A stretch of 64,000 bases of DNA from Geobacter sp. SVR (GCF_016865365.1 NZ_AP024469.1:4122501-4186500); one strand, 5' to 3'. Positions 8,680-19,344 are shown, numbered from the stretch's first letter. The notes: a model not told the origin generated them from the letters alone. Program-made: numbers and translations.

Positions 8680-9720
8680 TTACGGAAATAGCGCCAGCCC
8701 TTCCAGCGCCATGGTTTCGGGCAGTCCGCAGGCGATGTTCATGTTTTGCACCGCCTGCCCCGAGGCCCCCTTGACCAGATTGTCGATGGCGGAGATGACG
8801 ATGATGCGGCCGGTCCTGGCATCCACCAGCGGTGCAATGTCACAGAAGTTCGAGCCGCGCACGAAGGCTGTCGAGGGGAGGCTGCCCTGGGGCAACACCC
8901 GCACGAATGGCTCGCCCGAATAAAAGCGCTCGTACAGCTCGACCAGGTCGGCGGTTTTCATCTCATTTTTGGGCGCAGCATACACGGTGGAGAGGATGCC
9001 ACGGTCCATCGGCACCAGGTGCGGCGTAAACGTGACGGTCACCTTCTCATCCGCCAGCAGCGACAGCTCCTGCTCGATCTCCGGGGTATGACGGTGAACG
9101 CCCCCCACGCCATAGGCCTTGAATCCTTCGTTGACTTCGCAGTACAGCGATTCAACCTTGGCCGAGCGGCCTGCTCCGGTGACCCCGGAGGCTGAGTCGG
9201 CAATAATGCTCTGCGGATGAATCAATGCCTCTTTCAGCAGCGGGGCCATGGCCAGAATGATGCTGGTGGGATAGCAGCCGGGGTTGGCCACCAGCTTGGC
9301 ACCTTCGATCTTGCTCCGTCTGATTTCCGGCAGACCGTAGACCGCCTTTTTCAGATTGCCCGGGTTGAGATGCGGTTCGTACCAGGCCCCGTACACCTCC
9401 GGGTCGCTCAGACGGTAGTCGGCCGACAGATCGATCACCAGCTTGCCGAGTTCGAGGAATGTCGGCACCACCTCCATGGCAGCCTTGTGTGGCAGCGCCG
9501 TAAAGATGACGTCAGCCTTTTCTGCCACCCGCACCGGTTCCAGGTTTTCCAGCACCAGATCGCAGCGCCCTCTCAAGGTGGAGAAGACATCGGAAATACG
9601 CCTGCCAGCGCTCTGTTCGGAGGTCAGGCAGGTAACCGCCGCCTCGGGGTGACTATAGAGAATCCGGATCAATTCCAGCCCTGTATATCCGCTGGCTCCG
9701 ACAATGGCAACCTTTAGCAT
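8680..9720 (-). CDS. argC: N-acetyl-gamma-glutamyl-phosphate reductase
   Basis: A 346-residue enzyme of arginine synthesis that reduces N-acetylglutamyl phosphate with NADPH. The nucleotide-binding start [18 protein letters not shown] and the active-site block [11 protein letters not shown] (catalytic Cys) are present, with [11 protein letters not shown] and a family-typical end. ATG at 9720 is preceded by AGGAGG; the frame is open upstream but lacks family similarity there. It follows rpsI on the same strand, with a terminator-like hairpin between them. Confidence 0.97.
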   Translation of the reverse strand: MLKVAIVGASGYTGLELIRILYSHPEAAVTCLTSEQSAGRRISDVFSTLRGRCDLVLENLEPVRVAEKADVIFTALPHKAAMEVVPTFLELGKLVIDLSADYRLSDPEVYGAWYEPHLNPGNLKKAVYGLPEIRRSKIEGAKLVANPGCYPTSIILAMAPLLKEALIHPQSIIADSASGVTGAGRSAKVESLYCEVNEGFKAYGVGGVHRHTPEIEQELSLLADEKVTVTFTPHLVPMDRGILSTVYAAPKNEMKTADLVELYERFYSGEPFVRVLPQGSLPSTAFVRGSNFCDIAPLVDARTGRIIVISAIDNLVKGASGQAVQNMNIACGLPETMALEGLALFP

Positions 9721-9870
9721 ACTTACCTCCTGATAGCGGCATTCTTCAACATGGAGAAACCAAAACCCATGGGGGTTACACCCGCAACGACCGTCTGAAC
9801 CCGTACCGGTCATTGCCCAGTTTTAAACCTTCTGCGTCTCCTGTCTTGCAACGGATGGGCAGTGTAATAT

Positions 9871-9904
9871 TAAAAAAGGGGAAACCCGTACGGATTTCCC
9901 CTTG
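9871..9904 (-). terminator. Terminator after rpsI
   Basis: Read on the minus strand, AAGGGGAAA and TTTCCCCTT form a stem around TCCGTACGGG, followed by a run of T residues. It separates the rplM-rpsI unit from argC. Confidence 0.75.
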
Positions 9905-9933
9905 AAGCAAGCTGCGGTGCGACAGTCCAGCGA

Positions 9934-10326
9934 TTAACGCTTGGAGAACTGGAACCGGGCGCGTGCAGACTTGCGGCCGTACTTCTTACGCTCTTTCACG
10001 CGCGAATCGCGGGTGATGAAACCGGCCTTCTTGAGGGAACCGCGCAGTTCCGGATCCGTTTCGAGCAGCGCCTTGGTGATGCCGTGGCGGATGGCGCCGG
10101 CCTGTCCGGAGTCGCCGCCTCCCTGGACCGTAACATAGATGTCGAACTTGCCAACCGTTTCAGTCAGTTCGAGCGACTGACGAACGACCATTTTGGAGGT
10201 CTCGCGGCCGAAGTAGTCATCCAGTGATTTATTGTTGATCGTGATTGCGCCTGCACCCGGCTTGAGCCATACCCTGGCGACCGAACTCTTGCGCTTGCCT
10301 GTTCCGTAAAAGCTAACTGCTGCCAT
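9934..10326 (-). CDS. rpsI: 30S ribosomal protein S9 (uS9)
   Basis: 130 residues, the full length for uS9: [19 protein letters not shown] at the start, then [15 protein letters not shown] and the highly basic end [17 protein letters not shown], which reaches the tRNA P site. It lies 20 bases after rplM, the conserved pair. The start has a GGAG-containing site just upstream. Confidence 0.99.
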   Translation of the reverse strand: MAAVSFYGTGKRKSSVARVWLKPGAGAITINNKSLDDYFGRETSKMVVRQSLELTETVGKFDIYVTVQGGGDSGQAGAIRHGITKALLETDPELRGSLKKAGFITRDSRVKERKKYGRKSARARFQFSKR

Positions 10327-10346
10327 ATCGTGCTCTCCTCAGAGTA

Positions 10347-10775
10347 TTAAAGTGCCAGGTTCTTGGGCTGCTGTGCATCGTGGGGATGGCTTGCACCAGC
10401 ATAGACCTTGAGCTTCTTGATCATGTGACGGGAAAGCTTGTTCTTGGGCAGCATGCCTTTGACAGCCTTCTTGATGACGTCAACTGGATTGATTTCCAGA
10501 AGCTTGCCAGCGGAAACTTCCTTGAGCCCACCGGGAAAACCGGAATGGCTGTAGTACACTTTGTCCGCCAGCTTGCGGCCGGTCAGCGCGATCTTGTCGG
10601 CATTAACCACGACAACGAAATCGCCGGTATCGACACTGGGCGTAAAGATCGCCTTGTTTTTGCCACGCAGCACCTTGGCCACCTCGGAGGCGAGCCTGCC
10701 GAGCACCATATCCTGTGCATCGACCAGGTACCAATCCCTCTTCACGTTTTCAGCTTTTGCGACTTCCGTTTTCAT
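10347..10775 (-). CDS. rplM: 50S ribosomal protein L13 (uL13)
   Basis: 142 residues with the uL13 signature: [42 protein letters not shown] and [19 protein letters not shown]. It is an early-assembling large-subunit protein, first of the rplM-rpsI pair. Confidence 0.99.
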   Translation of the reverse strand: MKTEVAKAENVKRDWYLVDAQDMVLGRLASEVAKVLRGKNKAIFTPSVDTGDFVVVVNADKIALTGRKLADKVYYSHSGFPGGLKEVSAGKLLEINPVDVIKKAVKGMLPKNKLSRHMIKKLKVYAGASHPHDAQQPKNLAL

Positions 10776-10973
10776 AGCATCCTCGCAGTATACTCAACCC
10801 GACGTATCAGGCCCTTTGTCTTTTCAAAGAGGTGTAAATTACTTCACTCAATAGATTCATGTCAAGAAAAAAATCTTGCTCCAATTTTGACAGGGGGAAC
10901 ACGGTTGTCAAGCACATCCGTTTCATGCTACAAATCCCCCTCGCACCCGCACCGCTTTCAAGGAGTTTACGCC

Positions 10974-11261
10974 ATGAAGATCACCGTCGCCGAGGTAGAA
11001 TATGTCGCCCGGCTGGCCCGCCTGGACCTGAGCGAAGAAGAGAAAGGCCTTTTTGCTGGACAGATGGATGCCATTCTAGGCTACGTGGAAAAACTCGGGG
11101 AACTCGACACCGACGGCATCCAGCCCACCTCGCACGCCGTGCCCATGGAAAATGCCTTCCGTCAGGATCGGGCCGAGCCGTCGATCGGGGTCGAAAAGGC
11201 TCTGGCCAACGCACCCAACCGGCTGGAGAGCTTCTACCGGGTACCCAAAGTCATAGAATAG
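10974..11261 (+). CDS. gatC: Asp/Glu-tRNA(Asn/Gln) amidotransferase subunit C
   Basis: 95 residues, normal for GatC, with the typical start ITVAEVEYVARLARLDLSEEE and the end HAVPMENAFRQD...LESFYRVPKVIE. GatC stabilises GatA-GatB, which amidates mischarged Glu-tRNA(Gln) and Asp-tRNA(Asn). ATG at 10974 follows AGGAG by nine bases. An inverted-repeat element separates it from gatA. Confidence 0.96.
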   Translation: MKITVAEVEYVARLARLDLSEEEKGLFAGQMDAILGYVEKLGELDTDGIQPTSHAVPMENAFRQDRAEPSIGVEKALANAPNRLESFYRVPKVIE

Positions 11262-11272
11262 AAAAAGAGGTC

Positions 11273-11328
11273 GAGGTTGAGGTTACGGTTGAGCATGCAG
11301 GCCTATTCTCAACCTTAGCCTCAACCTT
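11273..11328. repeat. Long inverted repeat between gatC and gatA
   Basis: A 21-base left arm at 11273-11293 (GAGGTTGAGG...GGTTGAG) pairs with CTCAACCTTAGCCTCAACCTT at 11308-11328 with three mismatches around a 14-base loop. Each arm is itself built from tandem GAGGTT/AAGGTT units. A related element lies at 15319-15394. Confidence 0.8.
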
Positions 11329-11348
11329 AAGCCTTGGTCGGAGACCAT

Positions 11349-12806
11349 ATGGAACTTTTTGAATTAACCATACATGAATTGCATGAGAAACTGAAAGCGA
11401 AAGAGGTCTCCTCCGTCGAGGTGACCCGGGCCATGCTGACCCGGATCGAGGCGGTGGAACCGAAGATCGGATCGTTCATCACCGTTACGGCAGACCGGGC
11501 GCTCTCCGACGCAGCCGAGGCGGACCGCCGCATCGCCGCTGGAGAGATGGAACTGCTGACCGGTATTCCTCTGGCGCTCAAGGACATTTTCCTGACGGAA
11601 GGGATCAAAACCACCTGCGGATCGCGCATCCTGCACAACTTCGTGCCCCCTTACAGCGCCACCGCCTATGAGAAGCTGAAGCAGCAGGGGGTGGTGCTGC
11701 TCGGCAAGCTGAACCAGGACGAGTTTGCCATGGGGTCGTCCAATGAGTCCAGCGCCTACGGCAGCGTCCGCAATCCGTGGGATACCAGCCGTATTCCGGG
11801 GGGATCCTCCGGCGGCTCTGCCACGGCCATTGCCGCACGCCAGGCCGTCGCCACCCTTGGCACGGATACCGGCGGTTCCATCCGTCAGCCCGCCTCGCAC
11901 TGCGGCTGTGTTGGACTGAAGCCTACTTACGGCCGCGTGTCGCGCTACGGAGTGATCGCCTATGCATCCTCCCTCGATCAGGTCGGACCAATGACCCGCG
12001 ATGCCACGGACTGCGCGGTCATGCTGTCTGCGGTGGCAGGACACGATCCCAAGGACTCCACCAGCGTCGACACGCCGGTGCCCGACTACCGCGCAGGCCT
12101 GACCGGCGACATCAGGGGCATCCGCATCGGCTTGCCGCGTGAGTACTTCATTGCGGGGCTCGACCCGGACGTCAAGGCGAGCATGGATGCCGCCATCCAG
12201 ACCTACCGCGCCCTGGGTGCCGAATTTGTCGATATCTCGCTGCCCCACACCGACTATGCCGTGGCAACCTACTATCTGATCGCCACTGCCGAGGCCAGCT
12301 CCAACCTGGCCCGTTACGACGGGGTCCGCTTCGGCCATCGCGCCGGTGGCGCCGAAAACCTGCTCGAAATGTATGTCAAAAGCCGCAGCGAGGGCTTCGG
12401 AGCCGAGGTCAAGCGTCGTATCATGCTCGGTACCTATGCGCTTTCGTCCGGTTATTACGATGCCTATTATGTAAAGGCTCAAAAAGTGCGTACCCTGATC
12501 ATGAACGACTTCATCCAGGCGTTCCGGAATGTCGACGTGATGCTGACCCCGGTTGCCCCCACCCCTGCCTTCCGCCTGGGGGAGAAGCTCAACGATCCGC
12601 TTCAGATGTACCTGTCGGACATTTTCACCATTCCGGTCAACTTGGCCGGTACCTGTGCCATCTCGATACCGGCCGGCCTGAGCAGCGAGCGGCTGCCGAT
12701 CGGCCTGCAGCTGATCGGCCGGCCATTCGGAGAAGAAACCATCCTGCGGGTGGCCCATGCCTTTGAGCAGGCTACCGAATGGCATACACAGAAGGCAGAC
12801 ATATAA
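11349..12806 (+). CDS. gatA: Asp/Glu-tRNA(Asn/Gln) amidotransferase subunit A
   Basis: 485 residues, full length. It belongs to the amidase-signature family: LALKDIF carries the catalytic Lys, and [13 protein letters not shown] and [12 protein letters not shown] supply the two Ser of the Ser-cis-Ser-Lys triad. It releases ammonia from glutamine for GatB. ATG at 11349 ([15 protein letters not shown]) fits the family; the frame opens 15 bases earlier. Confidence 0.98.
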   Translation: MELFELTIHELHEKLKAKEVSSVEVTRAMLTRIEAVEPKIGSFITVTADRALSDAAEADRRIAAGEMELLTGIPLALKDIFLTEGIKTTCGSRILHNFVPPYSATAYEKLKQQGVVLLGKLNQDEFAMGSSNESSAYGSVRNPWDTSRIPGGSSGGSATAIAARQAVATLGTDTGGSIRQPASHCGCVGLKPTYGRVSRYGVIAYASSLDQVGPMTRDATDCAVMLSAVAGHDPKDSTSVDTPVPDYRAGLTGDIRGIRIGLPREYFIAGLDPDVKASMDAAIQTYRALGAEFVDISLPHTDYAVATYYLIATAEASSNLARYDGVRFGHRAGGAENLLEMYVKSRSEGFGAEVKRRIMLGTYALSSGYYDAYYVKAQKVRTLIMNDFIQAFRNVDVMLTPVAPTPAFRLGEKLNDPLQMYLSDIFTIPVNLAGTCAISIPAGLSSERLPIGLQLIGRPFGEETILRVAHAFEQATEWHTQKADI

Positions 12807-12915
12807 AATCTGTCACAGAGACACCGAGAACTTCGAAATCTGATTTGATGATCTTTTGGTGAACCCGAACAGTTTTTATTCTCCTGCCTTTCCTCTGTGT
12901 CTCTGTGGCAGATTT
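12806..12915. repeat. Inverted repeat between gatA and gatB
   Basis: A 23-base arm at 12806-12828 (AAATCTGTCACAGAGACACC, then GAG) pairs with 12893-12915 (CTCTGTGTCTCTGTGGCAGA, then TTT) with two mismatches around a 64-base loop. The CTGTGTCTCTGTGGC block resembles a dispersed intergenic repeat found in several deltaproteobacteria. The left arm begins at the last base of the gatA stop codon. Confidence 0.8.
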
Positions 12916-12949
12916 ATTGCTTTCAGCCTATTTCCCGGAGTCCACAACC

Positions 12950-14392
12950 ATGAAATTTCAACCTGTCATCGGCCTCGAAGTCCATGTCCAGCTCAAGACC
13001 GATTCTAAAATATTCTGCGGATGCTCCACCGCTTTCGGTTCTGCCCCCAACTCCCAGACCTGCCCGGTCTGCCTTGGATTGCCGGGCGCGCTGCCGGTAC
13101 TGAACGAAAAGGTGGTGGAATTCGCCATCAAGGCCGGCCTCTCCACCAACTGCACGATAGCTCCCCGCAACATCTTTGCCCGCAAGAACTATTTCTATCC
13201 CGATCTGCCCAAGGGATATCAGATCAGTCAGTTCGAGGAGCCTATCTGTCAGCGCGGCTGGCTCGATATTCAGGTCGAGGGACAGGAGCCCAAGCGGATC
13301 GGCATCACCCGCATCCACATGGAGGAGGACGCTGGCAAGCTGGTGCACGGCGAAATCCCGGGCCTAGAGGAAGGCTCCGGCGTGGATCTCAACCGGGCCT
13401 GCACACCGCTCCTGGAGGTGGTGTCCGAACCCGACCTGCGTTCGGCCGACGAGGCAGTCTCCTACCTGAAGCAGCTCCACCAGATCGTCACCTGGCTCGG
13501 CATCTGCGACGGCAACATGGAGGAGGGGAGCTTCCGCTGCGATGCCAATGTCTCGGTCATGCCGGTCGGGTCGTCCACCTTTGGCACGCGTGCTGAAATA
13601 AAGAACGTCAACTCCTTCCGTTTCGTGAAACAGGCCATCGAGTACGAAATCCAGCGCCAGATCGATCTGATCGAGGACGGTGGCAGGGTGGTCCAGGAAA
13701 CGCGGCTGTTCGATCCGACCAGCGGCAAGACCCGCTCCATGCGCGGCAAGGAAGAGGCACACGACTACCGCTACTTCCCCGATCCCGACCTGGTGCCGCT
13801 GGTGATCGATGATGCCTGGGTGGACCGGGTTCGCTCCGAACTGCCGGAACTGCCGGACCGGATGCGGCAGCGCTTCCTCAGCGACTACGCTCTCCCGCCT
13901 TACGATGTCGAGGTGCTGACCGCCAATCGTGCCTTGGCCAGCTTCTTTGAGTCGTCCGTCGAACTGCACGGCAATCCCAAAGCGGTTTCAAACTGGGTCA
14001 TGGGTGAGATCACCCGCGGCTTGAACGATTCCGGTATTCCGATCGAGCAGTGCCCGATTACGCCCCGCCTGCTGGCGGAACTGCTCAAACTGATCGACAA
14101 CGGCACCATCTCCGGCAAGATCGCCAAGACGGTTTTCGACGAAATGTGGCAAAGCGGCAAAGAGCCACAGGTAATCGTCGAGGAAAAGGGGCTGGTTCAG
14201 GTTTCCGACAGCGGTGCCATCGAAGCGATCATCGACGAGATTCTCAACCGTGAAGCGGGGCAGGTAGCAGAGTACCGCAGCGGCAAGGACAAGCTGTTCG
14301 GCTTTTTCGTGGGACAGATAATGAAAGCCAGCAAAGGCAAGGCAAATCCCGCGGTGGTCAATGAACTGCTGCTGAAAAAGCTGAAGGGTTAG
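12950..14392 (+). CDS. gatB: Asp/Glu-tRNA(Asn/Gln) amidotransferase subunit B
   Basis: 480 residues, full length. It has the catalytic cradle domain ([13 protein letters not shown], the zinc-binding Cys set CGCS...[22 protein letters not shown]), the helical middle and the C-terminal YqeY-like tail ([24 protein letters not shown]). It phosphorylates and amidates the mischarged tRNA with ammonia from GatA. ATG at 12950 has GGAG ten bases upstream. Confidence 0.98.
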   Translation: MKFQPVIGLEVHVQLKTDSKIFCGCSTAFGSAPNSQTCPVCLGLPGALPVLNEKVVEFAIKAGLSTNCTIAPRNIFARKNYFYPDLPKGYQISQFEEPICQRGWLDIQVEGQEPKRIGITRIHMEEDAGKLVHGEIPGLEEGSGVDLNRACTPLLEVVSEPDLRSADEAVSYLKQLHQIVTWLGICDGNMEEGSFRCDANVSVMPVGSSTFGTRAEIKNVNSFRFVKQAIEYEIQRQIDLIEDGGRVVQETRLFDPTSGKTRSMRGKEEAHDYRYFPDPDLVPLVIDDAWVDRVRSELPELPDRMRQRFLSDYALPPYDVEVLTANRALASFFESSVELHGNPKAVSNWVMGEITRGLNDSGIPIEQCPITPRLLAELLKLIDNGTISGKIAKTVFDEMWQSGKEPQVIVEEKGLVQVSDSGAIEAIIDEILNREAGQVAEYRSGKDKLFGFFVGQIMKASKGKANPAVVNELLLKKLKG

Positions 14393-14519
14393 GCAAACTC
14401 TCCCGATCCATCGCAAACGATGCAGTGGCGGGGCTTGGCAAAAGCGGTTGCGGCCATGCCACTCTTGTGGCAAAATTTCAACTCGTTCGCGAAAACCTCT
14501 TCTGAACAAAAGGAGACTC

Positions 14520-15314
14520 ATGAAGGTGCATACCACCCCTCTCAGGATGGTGATAAATCGATGCGTCCCTGGAGGACGCAGTTCCCTTCGGCCGATAATC
14601 CTGTTTTCCGCCCGTTTGCTGCTATGCATGATGCTGCTGTTGCCGGGATTCGCCGCCCGGGCGGCCGACAAACCGGCCGGACTGCAGGATGTCGTATCCG
14701 CCCTGGAAAGCAGTTATACCACCCTGCAGGATGTCCAGGCCGCGTTCAGCCAGAAGACCGTCATTGCCGCCGTCAAGAAGGAGCAACGCGGAAACGGCGA
14801 AGTGCTGCTGAAGCGCCCCGCCTCCTCCACGGCCATGTTCAGGTTCAATTACACCAAGCCGAACCAGCAGATCATTTCCAACGGCAAACAGGTCTGGTTC
14901 TACCTTCCCGAGAACAAGCAGGTCATGGTCTCCTCGGTATCGTCCATGTTCAAGGGGGGCAACGCCATCGCCCTCTCCTACCTGACCGGCCTGGGACACG
15001 TCTCGCGCGATTTCACGGTCAGTTTCGCCAGAGAGGCGCGCGACAGGGATGGCAACTACCAGCTCGAACTGGTGCCCAAAGCAGCGTCGCCCATGCTCTC
15101 CAAACTGCAACTGACCGTTGCGGCCGAGGCCGTTGACATCTACCTCCGGAAGGGCAGCGTCAAGGACATCTTTCCGATCGTTGCGTCGGTCGTCTTTGAC
15201 GCGGGGGGCAACCAGACCCGCATCGACTATAGCCGCCCCAGGGTGAACAAAGGCATAGACAGCGCCCGATTCAACTTCAAAGTGCCGGAAGGTATCCAAG
15301 TCATCAAGCAATAG
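14520..15314 (+). CDS. lolA: LolA-like outer-membrane lipoprotein carrier protein
   Basis: 264 residues. A long N-terminal region with a hydrophobic signal (about 32-48, LLLCMMLLLPGFAARA) is followed by the LolA fold: SSYTTLQDVQAAFSQKT, GEVLLKRP...MFRFNY, ISNGKQVWFYLPENKQV and FNFKVPEGIQVIKQ. LolA carries lipoproteins through the periplasm from LolCDE to the outer membrane. ATG at 14520 has AGGAG at 14511-14515. The pre-signal extension of about 30 residues is longer than usual. Confidence 0.88.
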   Translation: MKVHTTPLRMVINRCVPGGRSSLRPIILFSARLLLCMMLLLPGFAARAADKPAGLQDVVSALESSYTTLQDVQAAFSQKTVIAAVKKEQRGNGEVLLKRPASSTAMFRFNYTKPNQQIISNGKQVWFYLPENKQVMVSSVSSMFKGGNAIALSYLTGLGHVSRDFTVSFAREARDRDGNYQLELVPKAASPMLSKLQLTVAAEAVDIYLRKGSVKDIFPIVASVVFDAGGNQTRIDYSRPRVNKGIDSARFNFKVPEGIQVIKQ

Positions 15315-15318
15315 AATT

Positions 15319-15394
15319 AAGGTTAAGGCCGAGGTTAAGGATGGGGAACGCCATTGCACATGTTTTTCCTTAACCTTGACCTCGGCCTTAACCT
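15319..15394. repeat. Long inverted repeat between lolA and yajQ
   Basis: The left arm at 15319-15340 (AAGGTTAAGGCCGAGG, then TTAAGG) pairs with 15368-15394, which has the same sequence inverted with a six-base insertion. The perfect central stem is 16 bp. The unit sequence (AAGGTTAAGG/GAGGTTAAGG) resembles the gatC-gatA element. Confidence 0.8.
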
Positions 15395-15418
15395 GATTTT
15401 TTATCCGGAGGTTCCATC

Positions 15419-15904
15419 ATGCCGTCGTTCGACATCGTATCAAAGGTAGATCTGCAGGAAGTCGACAATGCCGTCAACCAGGCCATCAAGGAGATCGGCC
15501 AGCGTTACGACTTCAAAGGGTCCAAAAGCGAGATCACCCAGGAGAAGGACGCCGTCAAGGTGCTGGCTGATGACGATTACAAGCTGAAGGCTGTGATCGA
15601 CGTGCTGCAGTCGAAATTCCTCAAGCGCAACATCTCCATCAAAGCGCTGCAGTACGGCAAGGCCGAACCGGCCTCCGGCGGCATGGTGCGCCAGATCATC
15701 ACTATCCAGCAGGGCATCTCCAAGGAGAAGGGCAAGGAAATCATTGCCGTTGTCAAGGAGTCCAAACTCAAGGTCCAGGCCCAGATTCAGGACGACCAAG
15801 TGCGGGTGACCGGCAAAAACCGCGACGATCTGCAGGATACCATCCAACTGCTGAAGGGGAAGGACCTGGACATCGAGATGCAGTTCACCAATTTCAGGGA
15901 TTAA
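15419..15904 (+). CDS. yajQ: YajQ-family nucleotide-binding protein
   Basis: 161 residues, normal for the UPF0234/YajQ family: [11 protein letters not shown] at the start, [21 protein letters not shown] and the end [13 protein letters not shown]. The family has two ferredoxin-like folds and binds nucleotides; some members bind cyclic di-GMP and influence transcription. The start is supported by GGAGGT at 15406-15411. It lies between lolA and rimO. Confidence 0.95.
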   Translation: MPSFDIVSKVDLQEVDNAVNQAIKEIGQRYDFKGSKSEITQEKDAVKVLADDDYKLKAVIDVLQSKFLKRNISIKALQYGKAEPASGGMVRQIITIQQGISKEKGKEIIAVVKESKLKVQAQIQDDQVRVTGKNRDDLQDTIQLLKGKDLDIEMQFTNFRD

Positions 15905-15974
15905 AAACTTGTACGGTGCGTTTTTCCGGTAACCGCACCGCTGCTGTACATCGAAAACCGGCGGGAGATCAATT

Positions 15975-17321
15975 TTGAACGAGCAGGTAAAACAGAAAGT
16001 CAGCATGGTCAGCCTGGGCTGTCCCAAAAATCTGGTCGATGCCGAGGTGATGCTCGGTGTAATGGCCCGGCAGAACTACGAGATCACCACCGATGAAAAA
16101 GAGGCCGACGTGATCATCGTCAACACCTGCTCCTTCATCAAGGAGGCCAAGCAGGAGAGTATCGACGCCATCCTCGACCTGGCCGAACGCAAACACGACG
16201 GCCGCTGTCACACCCTGATCGTGTCGGGCTGCCTGCCTCAGCGTTACCAAGAGGAACTGGCCCGGGAACTGCCGGAGGTCGACATATTCATCGGCACCGG
16301 CGACTATCCGCGCATAGCGGAGATTCTGGCGGAAAAGGGTGCAACCGACGAACAGTTGCGCTATGTGGGGGATCCCGACTACATCTACGACGAGTCCCTG
16401 CCGCGTCTGAACTCTTCTCCGGCCTGGTACTCCTACCTCAAGATCGGGGAAGGCTGCTCCAACTGCTGCTCCTACTGCATCATCCCGCAATTGCGGGGCG
16501 CCTACCGTTCCCGCCCTCTGGAAGCGCTGGTGGCCGAAGCGGAGGCCCTGGCCGCCCGTGGCGTCAAGGAACTGAACATCATCTCCCAGGATATCACCCG
16601 CTACGGCAGCGATCTTGAGGAGGAGATCACCCTGGAGACCCTGCTGCGCCGTCTGGTTGCCATTGACGGCATCCGGTGGGTACGGCTCCTCTACGCCTAC
16701 CCCGACGGCATCGACGAGGGCCTTATCGCTCTTATCCGCGATGAGCCCAAAATCTGCAAATATCTGGACATCCCGATCCAGCACATCAGCGATCCGGTCC
16801 TGCAGCGCATGAAGCGCCGCAGCAGCGAGCAGCAGATCAGAGACCTGATTACCACGCTACGCAGGGAGATTCCGGGAATAGCCCTGCGTACCTCGCTGAT
16901 CGTGGGCTTTCCCGGGGAGGCGATCGAAGATTTCAACAGCCTGATGGAATTCGTCGAGCAGACCCAGTTCGATCGCCTGGGGGTTTTCTGTTACTCCCGG
17001 GAAGAGGGCACCCCTGCTGCCCTGATGCCCAACCAGGTTTCGGAACGGATCAAGCGCGAACGCTACCGCAAGCTGATGCGGACGCAGGCCCGCCTCTCCT
17101 TCCGCCGCAACCGCGCCCTCATCGGCCGGACAGAACAGGTCATCGTGGAAGGCTACAGCGAGGAAACCGAACTGCTCCTCAAGGGACGCTCATCCCGGCA
17201 GGCCCCCGACATCGACGGGCAGGTCTACATCACTGCCGGCAATGCCGAGGTGGGGGACATCGTCACCCTGAAAATCACCGATTCCTCCGACTACGACCTG
17301 ATCGGAGAGATCGTGGACTAA
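15975..17321 (+). CDS. rimO: Ribosomal protein S12 methylthiotransferase RimO
   Basis: 448 residues with all RimO domains. The UPF0004 domain is [17 protein letters not shown] (first of its three cluster cysteines) with NTCSFI. The radical SAM domain has motif CSNCCSYC ([18 protein letters not shown]), and a C-terminal TRAM domain covers about 380-448. RimO methylthiolates Asp of ribosomal protein S12 using two iron-sulfur clusters. The start is TTG at 15975, supported by GGGAG at 15963-15967 and by the family start. Confidence 0.97.
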   Translation: MNEQVKQKVSMVSLGCPKNLVDAEVMLGVMARQNYEITTDEKEADVIIVNTCSFIKEAKQESIDAILDLAERKHDGRCHTLIVSGCLPQRYQEELARELPEVDIFIGTGDYPRIAEILAEKGATDEQLRYVGDPDYIYDESLPRLNSSPAWYSYLKIGEGCSNCCSYCIIPQLRGAYRSRPLEALVAEAEALAARGVKELNIISQDITRYGSDLEEEITLETLLRRLVAIDGIRWVRLLYAYPDGIDEGLIALIRDEPKICKYLDIPIQHISDPVLQRMKRRSSEQQIRDLITTLRREIPGIALRTSLIVGFPGEAIEDFNSLMEFVEQTQFDRLGVFCYSREEGTPAALMPNQVSERIKRERYRKLMRTQARLSFRRNRALIGRTEQVIVEGYSEETELLLKGRSSRQAPDIDGQVYITAGNAEVGDIVTLKITDSSDYDLIGEIVD

Positions 17322-17367
17322 CGAAAAATGGGGCGGTTCCGCCGCACATGGACACCCCCCTTTACGC

Positions 17368-17395
17368 TTGACAAGCGATATTTTTTACGTATTAT
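17368..17395 (+). promoter_or_regulatory. Candidate sigma-70 promoter of the DksA-type gene
   Basis: TTGACA at 17368-17373, 16 bases, TATTAT at 17390-17395, about 43 bases before the ATG. Confidence 0.6.
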
Positions 17396-17438
17396 CTTGC
17401 CGCCTGAGAAGGGCCACTGAACCTATACTGGAGTCGAC

Positions 17439-17876
17439 ATGGCAAACAAGCCGAAAAAAAAATGGAAAGAAATCAGGGACATCCTGCAGCAAATGAAGGA
17501 AGACACCCTGCGTGAAATACAGAAAACGCTGAAAAGCGGCACCGAAACCCCGGCCATCGGCGAACCGAGCGGCGATATCTATGACCAGGCCTCATCGGAG
17601 CGGGACCGCGAACTGGGACTCTTGCTGGGTGACCGTGATCGCGAGAAACTGCACGCCATTGACGAGGCGCTGCTGCGCATCGACGAGGACGAGTACGGGA
17701 TCTGCGAAGAATGCGAGGAAGAGATTCCGCTCGGCCGCCTGAAGGCGATGCCCTTTGCCCGCCACTGCGTCAAGTGCAAATCGGACCTGGAAAAACTGCA
17801 GGCGCAGACCCGTCGCTTCGAAGAAGACCGCACGTATCGGGAAATCCCTCTCGGCTCCGAAGAGGAAGATGCCTAG
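17439..17876 (+). CDS. DksA/TraR-family zinc-finger regulator
   Basis: 145 residues. A coiled-coil N-terminal half (about 5-85) leads to a four-cysteine zinc finger, CEEC...CVKC, at about 91-115, with GRLKAMPFARHC between. DksA-type proteins enter the RNA polymerase secondary channel and work with ppGpp. The acidic coiled-coil tip (DQASSERDRE) is present. It has its own promoter and is convergent with the DUF362 gene; the stop codons overlap by four bases. Confidence 0.93.
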   Translation: MANKPKKKWKEIRDILQQMKEDTLREIQKTLKSGTETPAIGEPSGDIYDQASSERDRELGLLLGDRDREKLHAIDEALLRIDEDEYGICEECEEEIPLGRLKAMPFARHCVKCKSDLEKLQAQTRRFEEDRTYREIPLGSEEEDA

Positions 17877-19006
17877 CGTTTCACCTTGGAAATCAGCTTC
17901 AGCAGCAGTCCCCGCCTGACCTGCATTGCGTCGTAGGGGCACAGCTCGCGGCAGCACCAACAGCGAATACAGCGCCCCGTATCAATCGACAGGGCGCTGT
18001 TTTTCATGGTGATAACCCCTGGCGGACAGACATCCCGGCAGATGCCGCACAACCTGCAACGCTCACGATCGGCCTGCGGCCGGGCGGTCAGGTATCGGCG
18101 CAACCCCTTCTTCAGGAAAGAGGGCAGACCGAACTGCACGTCCATGCCGGCAGGCAGGCGAAAAGGCCGGATAGTCCAGGTTTCGAGGGGCTCCCCCGCA
18201 AACTCCAGCTCCTCCGGACAGACACCGGGCAGCCCCATCCGCTCCGCCTCGCGTTCCACGTGCAGCAGCTCCGGCGCTATACCGGCCAAACGCCCCGCCA
18301 CCACGTCCACCGCCACGGGGTTCACGCCGGCGATCAGCGCATTCAGGGCGATCGGATCGCCATTGCCCGGCCCGTCCCCCTCCATGGCCATGATTCCATC
18401 CACTATGTTCAGCGCAGGCTTTTTCAACAGGTAGATCTCCAACAGCAACCGGGCGAACTGCTGCCGCGATACCCCCGCCTTGAGATGCCAGCCCGCCTTC
18501 TCCATGCCGACCACAGCGCCGAACAGATTCTTGACGGCGCAGGTCATGGTCATCATCTCATGGGTCTTGAGCTTGGGAAGATTGATGATCAGGTCCGCTT
18601 CCCAGTAAGCCCGCGCCAGACTGATCCGCCTGAAGGTGCCATCCCCCTTCACGTCTACGGTCTGATCGAAATGCACCAAGCCGGCGCCGCTCTCCCTGGC
18701 GGCCCGGGCAATACCGGTGCGCTCGGCGACCCGATCAAGCCCGCCGATACCGGGACTGTCGCCGATCAACACCTCTGCGCCAGATTCCCTTACCAAGTCC
18801 GCCACGACCTTCACCAGGGCCGGGTGCGTCGTTACCGCCGCTTCCGGCGCCTTGGCCGCCAGCATGTTCGGCTTGAGCAGCACCCGCTTGCCCGGCCCCG
18901 CAAAAGACTTCATCCCACCCAGCGGCTCCAGCAGAGCCGTCACCACGCCCCGCAAACGTCCGCTGTCGTAGGTATCACAATACGCCAGGCTGATCCTGTC
19001 CTTCAT
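17873..19006 (-). CDS. DUF362 protein with C-terminal 4Fe-4S ferredoxin domain
   Basis: 377 residues. A DUF362 domain (about 5-290; LLKPNMLAAKAPEAAVTTHP, LINLPKLKTHEMMTMTCAVKNLFG) is followed by two 4Fe-4S motifs, CRLCGICRDVCPPG and CIRCWCCRELCPYDA. The family is common in anaerobes and its reaction is unknown; the clusters imply electron transfer. ATG at 19006 has AAGGA upstream and gives the family start. Confidence 0.9.
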   Translation of the reverse strand: MKDRISLAYCDTYDSGRLRGVVTALLEPLGGMKSFAGPGKRVLLKPNMLAAKAPEAAVTTHPALVKVVADLVRESGAEVLIGDSPGIGGLDRVAERTGIARAARESGAGLVHFDQTVDVKGDGTFRRISLARAYWEADLIINLPKLKTHEMMTMTCAVKNLFGAVVGMEKAGWHLKAGVSRQQFARLLLEIYLLKKPALNIVDGIMAMEGDGPGNGDPIALNALIAGVNPVAVDVVAGRLAGIAPELLHVEREAERMGLPGVCPEELEFAGEPLETWTIRPFRLPAGMDVQFGLPSFLKKGLRRYLTARPQADRERCRLCGICRDVCPPGVITMKNSALSIDTGRCIRCWCCRELCPYDAMQVRRGLLLKLISKVKR

Positions 19007-19226
19007 GCCGTCCTTCCTGCCTGCACACACCGGGCCCCAACGGGTTGTGACTCGACAATGCTGAGATAGAATAGTATAAAACGATACATACTCCATTCAT
19101 GCCCGGAGTTCAACATCGCTCCCTGCCGAAGGGCCGGACGGTGGTGCACGAGGAGGCCGGTCAGTGTCTTTTTGCATGACGTTGCTCGATGGGATTCAAA
19201 AAAAACAGAGGCCTCCCAAAAAAATG

Positions 19227-19255
19227 TTGACTCTTCGTTCACTCGGTTGTATAAA
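19227..19255 (+). promoter_or_regulatory. Promoter of tRNA-Lys
   Basis: TTGACT (19227-19232), 17 bases, TATAAA (19250-19255), 13 bases before the tRNA. The block just upstream (CCTCCCAAAAAAATGTTGACT) closely resembles that of tRNA-Glu at 31.19 kb. Confidence 0.7.
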
Positions 19256-19268
19256 GTATTTCTTCTTC

Positions 19269-19344
19269 GAGCCGCTAGCTCAGTCGGTAGAGCACCTGAC
19301 TTTTAATCAGGTGGTCGTTGGTTCGACCCCAACGCGGCTCACCA
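19269..19344 (+). tRNA. tRNA-Lys (anticodon UUU)
   Basis: 76 bases including encoded CCA. Acceptor stem GAGCCGC/GCGGCTC, anticodon stem CCTGA/TCAGG with loop CTTTTAA, T loop GTTCGACCC. It is intact and serves as the left attachment site of the integrated element. Confidence 0.98.

Noticed and set aside
17711-19069. A 452-codon plus-strand frame over the DUF362 gene
   Set aside because: It overlaps both the DksA-type gene and the ferredoxin gene and has no recognisable motif.
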